A stretch of DNA of 12,688 bases from Dehalococcoidia bacterium. Lineage in GTDB: Bacteria > Chloroflexota > Dehalococcoidia > Dehalococcoidales > JAUWZL01. Position 1 is the stretch's first letter, and every line of letters begins with the position of its first letter. The notes beneath the pieces are model-generated. The model ran no database searches. It had not been told where the DNA came from and saw only the letters and a program-made list of their open reading frames with translations. Shown here in pieces: positions 5,891 through 12,688 of the stretch. The position numbers and the translations under genes are program-made. Location of the stretch: assembly GCA_030615305.1 (NCBI GenBank), contig JAUWZL010000012.1, positions 1 to 12,688 on the forward strand, in the 5' to 3' direction.

Positions 5891-6444
5891 ACCTCCATCA
5901 ATTCTGCCTCTTTGTTTTGTCCAGCTTGTTCGGCAATGTCAATAAAGCTGTCAGTTAGCGTTTGTATCTTGTTCACCGCGCGCTTATAGTCATCCTGTGA
6001 TATTTCCTTATTCTTTTCTAGTTGCTTTAGCTCATCAGCAGCTTCACGCCTTAGGTTTCGTATGGCTATTTTGCCTTCTTCAATTCTTCTTCTAACTAGC
6101 TTGGTTAACTCCTGGCGCCTCTCTTCAGTGAGCGGCGGTATGTTTAATCGGATAGTATTGCCATCAATGTTTGGAGTTAGCCCGAGGTTGGACTTAAAGA
6201 TAGCCTTTTCTATGCTCGGTCTACTGCTCGGGTCCCAGGGCTGAATAATGAGCAGGCTGGCCCCGGAGGCAGAAATGCCGGCGATATGTTTAAGTAGCGT
6301 GGGAACACCAGCATAATCCACCTTGACATGTTCTATCAAGGCAGGTGTCGCCCGCCCGGTGCGAATACTAGCCAATTCCCGCTTTAAGGCTTCAATAGAA
6401 GTCTCCATCTTTTTTTCGGTAGCAAGTAAAATATCCTCAATCAT
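5887..6444 (-). CDS. frr: Ribosome recycling factor
   Basis: RRF works with EF-G to split the ribosome after termination so that it can be reused. The product is 185 residues, the standard length. The N-terminal helix leads to LASIRTGRATPALIEHVKVDY (about 25-45), the conserved RRF entry. The small beta domain follows with GVPTLLKHIAGIS and IIQPWDPSS. The conserved NLGLTPNIDGNTIRLNIPPL and LTEERRQELTKLVRR precede the C-terminal helices of the three-helix bundle, containing RNLRREAADELK and the late EISQDDYKR. It starts five bases after the pyrH stop, so the pair is co-transcribed. It ends the rpsB-tsf-pyrH-frr translation unit, a conserved group across bacteria. No anomalies were seen. Confidence 0.97.
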   Translation of the reverse strand: MIEDILLATEKKMETSIEALKRELASIRTGRATPALIEHVKVDYAGVPTLLKHIAGISASGASLLIIQPWDPSSRPSIEKAIFKSNLGLTPNIDGNTIRLNIPPLTEERRQELTKLVRRRIEEGKIAIRNLRREAADELKQLEKNKEISQDDYKRAVNKIQTLTDSFIDIAEQAGQNKEAELMEV

Positions 6445-6449
6445 TTCTA

Positions 6450-7686
<1,237 letters not shown>

Positions 7687-7692
7687 ATCTTG

Positions 7693-7698
7693 CCTCCC
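7693..7698 (-). promoter_or_regulatory. Shine-Dalgarno site for the tsf TTG start
   Basis: GGGAGG on the minus strand, six bases before TTG at 7686-7684. No ATG or GTG lies near in frame, so this site supports TTG as the true start. Confidence 0.7.
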
Positions 7699-7701
7699 TA
7701 C

Positions 7702-8487
7702 TTAGCTATCTTCAGGGGTCTGAGCCATGGCCTCGGTGGCTTCGGTCGCCTCAGCTTCTTCTGGAGCCACTTCCGCCATCTCCTCTGTTGGCGTCACCAT
7801 TTCGCCGACCTTGCCTTCAATAATGGCATCAGCGATTTTGGCAGTCATCAGTTTTATAGCTCTAATAGCATCGTCATTGGCTGGAATAGGATGCTCTATG
7901 TCATCCGGATTGCAATTAGTATCAACGATAGCTACCACTGGTATGCCCACTCGTTGGGCTTCAGCAAGAGCGATATCTTCTTTTGAGGGGTCAATGATGA
8001 ATATGGCATCTGGCAGGCTGGTCATCTCTTTGAAGCCGCCCATCTGCTTATTAAGGCGCTCAATTTTCTCGCCTAGTTTCAGGGCTTCCTTTTTAGGCAG
8101 ACGATTAAAATCCCCTCTGGCTTGTTGGTCTTCCAGACGGACTAGGTAGTCTATGCGGGCTTGAATGGTGGTAAAGTTGGTCAACACGCCGCCTATCCAG
8201 CGTTGATTGATATAGTACATGCCACAGCGCTTGGCTTCTTCCTCTACAATGCTCTGAGCCTGTTTTTTGGTGCCCACAAAAAGAATCTTACCGCCCTCAG
8301 CCACCACCTGTTTAACAAACTCACAGGCTTCGTCCAGCATACTGGCTGTCTGTTCTAAATCAATGATATGGATGCCATTGCGCTTGGTGAAGATGTATTT
8401 TTTCATACGGGGGTGCCAGCGGCTGGTCTGGTGGCCAAAATGGGCTCCGGCTTCAAGAAGCTCTTTTATAGTAGCTGTATCTGACAA
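7702..8487 (-). CDS. rpsB: Small ribosomal subunit protein S2
   Basis: S2 binds 16S rRNA late in 30S assembly and helps recruit S1 where present. The 261-residue protein has the S2 N-terminal signature [20 protein letters not shown] at about 14-33, then [34 protein letters not shown], and the late signature of the type [19 protein letters not shown] leading to [15 protein letters not shown]. The last 30 or so residues form an acidic Ala/Glu/Thr tail, probably disordered, a common variable feature. The start is TTG at 8487, with AAGGGG upstream and no better start nearby. A good promoter lies 45 bases upstream, making rpsB the first gene of the translation cluster. In E. coli S2 represses its own rpsB-tsf mRNA. 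Here the leader is only about 37 bases, leaving little room for a large regulatory fold. Confidence 0.97.
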   Translation of the reverse strand: MSDTATIKELLEAGAHFGHQTSRWHPRMKKYIFTKRNGIHIIDLEQTASMLDEACEFVKQVVAEGGKILFVGTKKQAQSIVEEEAKRCGMYYINQRWIGGVLTNFTTIQARIDYLVRLEDQQARGDFNRLPKKEALKLGEKIERLNKQMGGFKEMTSLPDAIFIIDPSKEDIALAEAQRVGIPVVAIVDTNCNPDDIEHPIPANDDAIRAIKLMTAKIADAIIEGKVGEMVTPTEEMAEVAPEEAEATEATEAMAQTPEDS

Positions 8488-8493
8488 ATTGTT

Positions 8494-8499
8494 CCCCTT
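8494..8499 (-). promoter_or_regulatory. Shine-Dalgarno site for the rpsB TTG start
   Basis: AAGGGG on the minus strand, six bases before TTG at 8487-8485. It supports a non-ATG start for this highly expressed gene. Confidence 0.6.
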
Positions 8500-8531
8500 T
8501 CTAACTGCTGGTTGCCTGTTATTAGTTTAAA

Positions 8532-8560
8532 AGTATAGCATACCCTCTGGTGTGCGGCAA
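8532..8560 (-). promoter_or_regulatory. Sigma-70-type promoter of the rpsB operon
   Basis: Minus strand: -35 TTGCCG (8560-8555), an exact 17-base spacer, and -10 TATACT (8537-8532) preceded by TGC as an extended -10. Transcription would begin near 8525, 37 bases before the rpsB start. It sits in the 104-base gap after the LOG-family gene, where I see no terminator, so read-through from the pur genes may also occur. Confidence 0.75.
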
Positions 8561-8591
8561 ATAGCAAATGGGGTGGCGGCTTCTAGTTTAT

Positions 8592-9275
8592 TTATCGAGT
8601 TACTGCCTGCTTGCCAGCAAGCTCATGTTTTTGGTACCACCTGTGGACGGCCTCAGTTACCTCATCCGGGCTATCGCAGACCCGGAGAAGGTTAAGGTCT
8701 TCTGCAGAGATATAGCCCTCAGCTAGGCTAACATTGCGTAGCCAGTCTAAAAATCCTTTCCAGTAATTGCCATCGAATAAAATTACCGGGAAGGGTTTTA
8801 TCTTATAGGTTTGCATCAGGGTTAGCACCTCGGTTAGCTCATCAAGTGTGCCTAAGCCACCGGGCATAATGATAAAGGCGCTGGTATACTTTACCAGCAT
8901 GACCTTACGGACGAAGAAGTGGTTGAAGGTCAGTGACCGCGTTGTGTAGATGTTACCCACCTGTTCTTCAGGCAGCTTGATGTTCAGCCCGATAGATTTG
9001 GCACCGGCTTTATGGGCACCCTTATTGGCTGCCTCCATGATGCCAGGTCCACCACCGGTTATGATGGAGAAGCCCATCTCCCCGAGCCGATGGGCGATTT
9101 CTTCCGTTTTTTGGTATAGTTCATCCTCCGGTTTTAGTCGAGCCGAGCCGTATACGCTTACCGCTGGCTCTATATCGGAGAGCAAATCAAAACCTTCCAC
9201 CAGTTCGCCAATTATGCGAAACATGCGCCAGGAATCTTCCTTTTCCAGCTTATTTATCTCATATTCGTATTGCAT
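8592..9275 (-). CDS. LOG-family protein, probable nucleoside 5'-monophosphate phosphoribohydrolase
   Basis: A Rossmann-fold enzyme of the LOG (Lonely Guy) family, annotated as Rossmann fold nucleotide-binding or TIGR00730 protein. Members split N6-modified AMP, and often AMP itself, into base and ribose 5-phosphate. From the ATG at 9275 it has 227 residues. That start is chosen because GGAGGG lies just upstream; the ATG four codons earlier has no ribosome site. AVSVYGSAR starts the fold at about 38-46, GGGPGIMEAANKGA is at 74-87, the catalytic Arg-Lys of FNHFFVRKVML at about 117-127, and the hallmark PGGLGTLDE at 138-146. All active-site motifs are present. It lies downstream of purQ by 27 bases, suggesting a role in purine salvage or clearance of damaged nucleotides. 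The exact substrate is unknown, and cytokinin production should not be assumed. Confidence 0.88.
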   Translation of the reverse strand: MQYEYEINKLEKEDSWRMFRIIGELVEGFDLLSDIEPAVSVYGSARLKPEDELYQKTEEIAHRLGEMGFSIITGGGPGIMEAANKGAHKAGAKSIGLNIKLPEEQVGNIYTTRSLTFNHFFVRKVMLVKYTSAFIIMPGGLGTLDELTEVLTLMQTYKIKPFPVILFDGNYWKGFLDWLRNVSLAEGYISAEDLNLLRVCDSPDEVTEAVHRWYQKHELAGKQAVTR

Positions 9276-9279
9276 ATAG

Positions 9280-9285
9280 CCCTCC
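9280..9285 (-). promoter_or_regulatory. Shine-Dalgarno site of the LOG-family gene
   Basis: GGAGGG on the minus strand ends four bases before the ATG at 9275-9273. It overlaps the first codons of the alternative longer start at 9287, so it decides the start in favour of the shorter protein. Confidence 0.65.
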
Positions 9286-9302
9286 ATATGTAGAATTATG
9301 AG

Positions 9303-10073
9303 TTACAGGCCCTTAACCCATTCCACTGCGTTTTCAAAAATCTGGAAGCCGTCTCCTCGGTTACTAGCTCCCTGGCTTGACCATCTTGGGTGCTGGCTAC
9401 TGCGGATGTGGCGCTCTGGATGCGGCATCAGGGCAAAGATGTGCCCGGTACTATCGCAGATACCGGCAATGTTATTAACCGAGCCGTTGGGGTTATGGGG
9501 GTAACCAGCTTGCCGGTTACCCTGCTCATTGGTGTAATAGAGGGCTATATCTAGCCCGGTTAAAGCCTTGGTATCAGCAACAACCTTACCTTCACCGTGG
9601 GCAACAGGGAGATACAAACTCATAATTCCCCTGGTGAAAACACAACGGCTTTTGTTGTTGACACTAAGGTACACCCATCGGCACTCAAACCGGCCCGAGT
9701 CATTGGTGGTCAGGGTCAACCTTTGCTGGCTGGCTGACAGTGACCCAGGCAGAATGCCGGCCTTTACCAGAGCCTGAAAGCCATTACAGATGCCCAAAAT
9801 AAGCCGGCCGCTTTCAACGAAGCGCTCTATATCTGGGCCCAAATTGAACCTGATTTCATTAGCCAGTACCTTGCCCGCCCCCAGGTCATCACCATAGGTA
9901 AAGCCGCCGGGAATGACCATTATCTGGTAGTCTTCCAATCGCTGCTCACGGCGAATTAGCTGGCTGATGTGAACCAAGGATGTTACCGCCCCCGCCTGCT
10001 GGAAGGCAAAAGCGGTCTCTTGGTCACAATTGGTCCCCGGGGCTCGCAGTATAAGCGTTCTTACTTTGCTCAT
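9303..10073 (-). CDS. purQ: Phosphoribosylformylglycinamidine synthase, glutaminase subunit
   Basis: PurQ is a class I glutamine amidotransferase that frees ammonia from glutamine and passes it to PurL to make FGAM. The protein is 256 residues from the ATG at 10073; the GTG codon directly before it is an equally possible start. The entry is TLILRAPGTNCDQETA at about 6-21, where the conserved GTNCD binds at the interface with PurL. The oxyanion region is IPGGFTYGDDLGAGK at about 54-68. The nucleophile Cys96 lies in LILGICNGFQAL, and His218-Glu220 in ALMPHPERH complete the triad. It is somewhat longer than the roughly 227-residue Bacillus type, but motif order is intact. It begins six bases after the purL stop, so subunits of one complex are translated from one message. 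Confidence 0.96.
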   Translation of the reverse strand: MSKVRTLILRAPGTNCDQETAFAFQQAGAVTSLVHISQLIRREQRLEDYQIMVIPGGFTYGDDLGAGKVLANEIRFNLGPDIERFVESGRLILGICNGFQALVKAGILPGSLSASQQRLTLTTNDSGRFECRWVYLSVNNKSRCVFTRGIMSLYLPVAHGEGKVVADTKALTGLDIALYYTNEQGNRQAGYPHNPNGSVNNIAGICDSTGHIFALMPHPERHIRSSQHPRWSSQGASNRGDGFQIFENAVEWVKGL

Positions 10074-10079
10074 CACTCT

Positions 10080-12688
10080 CTACCAGCTTAATGGTTTTTG
10101 CCAGGCCTCTTTTAGTTGGGCAATAGGTATGGCTAAAACCTTATTGCCCTTTAGCCCGTATATCTCCAGAATTTGAGATGGAGTAGTCTCTCCGATACAA
10201 GCAAAGACAGCCTTGCCCATTGTTTTTTCAAACTCGTCCCTGTCCTCTGGGGCTACCTCAACCAGGAAGCGGCTGTTGGATTCGGAGAAGAGGATGAAAT
10301 CATCCCGGTCAATAGATTCGCCCAGTGGCACTTCTTTCAGTTTGGCGGTTGCTCCCAGCCCGCCGGCGAAAGCCATCTCGGCAATGGCGACACCAAGACC
10401 ACCCTCACTCAGGTCGTGACTAGCCCTGACCAGGCCCTTTCCCGCAGCCAGGCTCAACCTGTCCATAAGCTCTTTGGCTTGGTGTGGGTCTACCTTGGGC
10501 ACGCTATTACCGACAAAGCCAAGGCTTCTAAAGTATTCCGAGCCGCCTAATTCGTTGTTGGTGGTGCCAATAATATAAATCAGGTCACCGGCTGTCTTAA
10601 AGTCCATTGATACCGCTTTGTTGCTATCCTCCATGACGCTGATGGCCGAGATAAGCAGGGTATGAGGAATAGAGATGACCTTGCCTTCAAATTCAAACTC
10701 ATTATTAAGGCTGTCCTTGCCCGAGATAAAGGGTGTGCCATAGACAGTGGCCATGTCGTAGCACGCTTGGCATGCCCGCACCAGGGCGCCGAGACTTTCC
10801 GGCCGGCTGGTGTTGCCCCAGCTGAAGTTGTCCAGCAGAGCCACATGCTTTAAGTCACCGCCAACGGCAATAACCTGCCTCAAGGCCTCGTCAATAGCTG
10901 AGGCTGCCATCCAGTAGGGGTCTATATCGCCATATTTGGGGTTTATGCCATTGGCTACGATGACACCCCTCTCTGAATTCAGGATTGGCCTGATAATGGC
11001 GGCATCACTTGGACCATCATCTTCCCGGCCGACCAGGGGTTTGAGCACGCTGGCTCCCTGCACCTCATGGTCGTACTGGCGAATCACCCATTCCTTGCTG
11101 CATACGTTCCAGGAACCGAGGACTTGAAGCAAGGCTTGGGTTAAATCTGGTGATTTGAAATCAGGCTCAGCATACCTTGGTTGTTGCCAAGTTGCTTTAA
11201 GTTCAAGCTGTGGCCGGCCCCGGTGGAGAAACTCCATATCAAGGTCACAGACTAAGTTCTCCTGGTAAAAGAGCTTGAGTTTTTTGTCATCAGTAAATTC
11301 GCCGATGATGGTTGCCTCAGTAGCCTCATCCGCAAAGAGGGTTAAAAGCTCCTCGGCGCACTCAGGCGGTACGGCCAGCACCATCCGCTCCTGAGATTCA
11401 GATATCCATATCTCGGAATAAGACAGCCCGGCATATTTTAGTAGCACCCTGTCCAGGTAGACACAGACTCCGGTTTCATCAGCCATCTCGCCGACGGCTG
11501 ATGAAAGGCCACCGCCGCCGCAATCGGTTATCCTTGAGAACAACCGGCGGTCTCTGGCTTGAATCAGGGTGTCAATAAGTTTCTTCTCCACAATGGGGTG
11601 GCCAATCTGGACAGAGCTATAGGAAATCTCGGTTGAATCCTTGCTAAGCTGCTCTGAAGCGAAGGTAACACCGTGTATGCCGTCGCGCCCGGTTCTGCCA
11701 CCGACCAGTACCACCAGGTCACCGGGCTTATGCCGCCCTCTACGAGAGAGGCTTTCGGGCAGTAGTCCTACTGTGCCGCAGTAGACCAGTGGATTGGCTA
11801 CGTATCGCTTATCAAAAAGTATGGCACCATTGAGCGTTGGGATGCCCAGGCGGTTGCCATAGTCGGCTACCCCGGCCCGGACGCCCTTAAAGATACGGCG
11901 CGGGTGCAACACCCCCGGCGGCAACTCATCATAGGGTAAATCAGGCGGCCCAAAGCAAAAGACATCGGTATTAAGGATGGGTTTGGCGCTAAGTCCGGTG
12001 CCTAGTACATCACGAACCACGCCGCCGATGCCGGTTGAAGCCCCTCCGTAGGGCTCGATTGCTGATGGATGGTTGTGAGTCTCAACCTTAAAACAGAGAG
12101 CCCAATGACCATCAAAGTCAATCACTCCGGCGTTGTCTTCAAAGACGGAAAGACACCATGGTTTATCAAGCTCATCGGTTGCCTTCATAATGGTGCTCTT
12201 GAGCAGGTTATCTATCACGGTACCGTTAAAATCTATTTTGCCCTTGAAGGTTTTATGGACGCAGTGTTCCGACCAGGTTTGGGCCAGCGTTTCCAGCTCA
12301 GCATCAGTTGGATTGCGTTCCTGCCTGGCGAAATAACCAGTGATTGCCTTAGTTTCGTCCTTGGTAAAGCCAAACTGCTGGGCGAGTTTCTTGGTCTTAT
12401 CTGCTGAAAGCAAATCTATATGCTCCAGCTTGAAGCTATACTGGGGATTTTTCGGGAAAGCCACCGGCCCCTTTTGCACCACGTGCTGGATAATGGGGTT
12501 TACCAGTAACCGGCTAGAGATAATTTCTAGCTGATTTTTGTCCAGTTGCCCTCGTATGAGGTAACGCTTGGCCGTTTTAACCGCCCTGACGCTTTCTATA
12601 CCTAGGTCCAGCACCGCTTTCATAGCGGTGTCCTCAACCGGGTCGGTAACACCGGCATTGTAGGCTACTTCAACGGAGTAAAGACCGG
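10080..12688 (-). CDS. purL: FGAM synthase PurL with an N-terminal PurS-like domain, start beyond the right edge
   Basis: The ATP-dependent synthetase part of FGAM synthase, which turns FGAR into FGAM using ammonia from PurQ. The frame stays open past the ATG at 12623 to the window edge, giving 868 visible residues. The extra stretch reads VEVAYNAGVTDPVEDTAMKA followed by VLDLGIESVRAVKTAKRY, the PurS fold. The true start therefore lies outside the window and 12623 is not the start. This is a PurS-PurL fusion. After a linker come TWSEHC (visible residues about 137-142), KVETHNHPSAIEPYGGAST (about 200-218), GRDGIHGVTFASEQ, DCGGGGLSSAVGEMADETG, SESQERM, FISGKDSLNNEF and SHDLSEGGLGVAIAEMAF. These are the two AIRS-type halves with the ATP and FGAR sites. 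It lacks the fused glutaminase of the large E. coli type; that role is in purQ next door. No frameshift was seen. Confidence 0.95.
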   Translation of the reverse strand, partial: GLYSVEVAYNAGVTDPVEDTAMKAVLDLGIESVRAVKTAKRYLIRGQLDKNQLEIISSRLLVNPIIQHVVQKGPVAFPKNPQYSFKLEHIDLLSADKTKKLAQQFGFTKDETKAITGYFARQERNPTDAELETLAQTWSEHCVHKTFKGKIDFNGTVIDNLLKSTIMKATDELDKPWCLSVFEDNAGVIDFDGHWALCFKVETHNHPSAIEPYGGASTGIGGVVRDVLGTGLSAKPILNTDVFCFGPPDLPYDELPPGVLHPRRIFKGVRAGVADYGNRLGIPTLNGAILFDKRYVANPLVYCGTVGLLPESLSRRGRHKPGDLVVLVGGRTGRDGIHGVTFASEQLSKDSTEISYSSVQIGHPIVEKKLIDTLIQARDRRLFSRITDCGGGGLSSAVGEMADETGVCVYLDRVLLKYAGLSYSEIWISESQERMVLAVPPECAEELLTLFADEATEATIIGEFTDDKKLKLFYQENLVCDLDMEFLHRGRPQLELKATWQQPRYAEPDFKSPDLTQALLQVLGSWNVCSKEWVIRQYDHEVQGASVLKPLVGREDDGPSDAAIIRPILNSERGVIVANGINPKYGDIDPYWMAASAIDEALRQVIAVGGDLKHVALLDNFSWGNTSRPESLGALVRACQACYDMATVYGTPFISGKDSLNNEFEFEGKVISIPHTLLISAISVMEDSNKAVSMDFKTAGDLIYIIGTTNNELGGSEYFRSLGFVGNSVPKVDPHQAKELMDRLSLAAGKGLVRASHDLSEGGLGVAIAEMAFAGGLGATAKLKEVPLGESIDRDDFILFSESNSRFLVEVAPEDRDEFEKTMGKAVFACIGETTPSQILEIYGLKGNKVLAIPIAQLKEAWQKPLSW

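Noticed and set aside
7727..8149. 140-codon open frame on the plus strand across rpsB
   Set aside because: It is Ser/Ala-rich low-complexity sequence created by the complement of the rpsB codons; rpsB itself is certain.
8488..8591. Terminator or structured S2-type leader before rpsB
   Set aside because: No stem followed by a T-run is visible, and the leader after the promoter is only about 37 bases, too short for a known S2 leader fold.

Overview
The window is a compact, single-strand block of bacterial housekeeping genes. Every recognised gene lies on the minus strand, so transcription runs from the right edge (12688) to the left edge. The gene order rpsB-tsf-pyrH-frr-uppS-cdsA-dxr-rseP-ispG, next to a purine gene pair and a LOG-family gene, together with a short EF-Ts (168 aa), frequent TTG/GTG starts and middling GC, suggests a member of the Chloroflexota, probably class Dehalococcoidia. 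That placement comes from remembered gene order and protein flavour and was not tested by a search. The sequence looks like chromosomal core, not accessory DNA: there is no phage, transposon, CRISPR, tRNA or rRNA signal, and no intergenic stretch exceeds about 150 bases.

Right part (12688-8592): purL enters from beyond the right edge with a PurS-like domain fused to its N-terminus. It is followed by purQ and a LOG-family phosphoribohydrolase. PurL, PurQ and the fused PurS part together make the FGAM synthase of step 4 of purine synthesis.

Middle part (8560-4242): a strong promoter (TTGCCG, 17 bases, TATACT with an extended -10) opens the translation cluster rpsB-tsf-pyrH-frr. After a 142-base gap come uppS and cdsA, for the undecaprenyl carrier lipid and for CDP-diacylglycerol.

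Left part (4233-2): a second good promoter (TTGACT, 17 bases, TACAGT) drives a 54-residue two-helix membrane protein that I do not recognise. Then come dxr, rseP and ispG, tightly coupled with 7-base and 4-base overlaps, and finally a small lipoprotein ending at the window edge. Dxr and IspG are the second and the penultimate enzymes of the MEP isoprenoid pathway that feeds UppS.

The main anomaly is in ispG. An in-frame TAA at codon 71 interrupts an otherwise perfect gene, with the same reading frame continuing on both sides. It is best explained by one base substitution, either a real nonsense mutation or variant, or an assembly error. I found no convincing new multi-gene system. The other points worth a look are the small membrane gene with its own promoter and repeated YLAARD motif, a coding-like peptide on the opposite strand converging on it, and a possible leaderless start for dxr.
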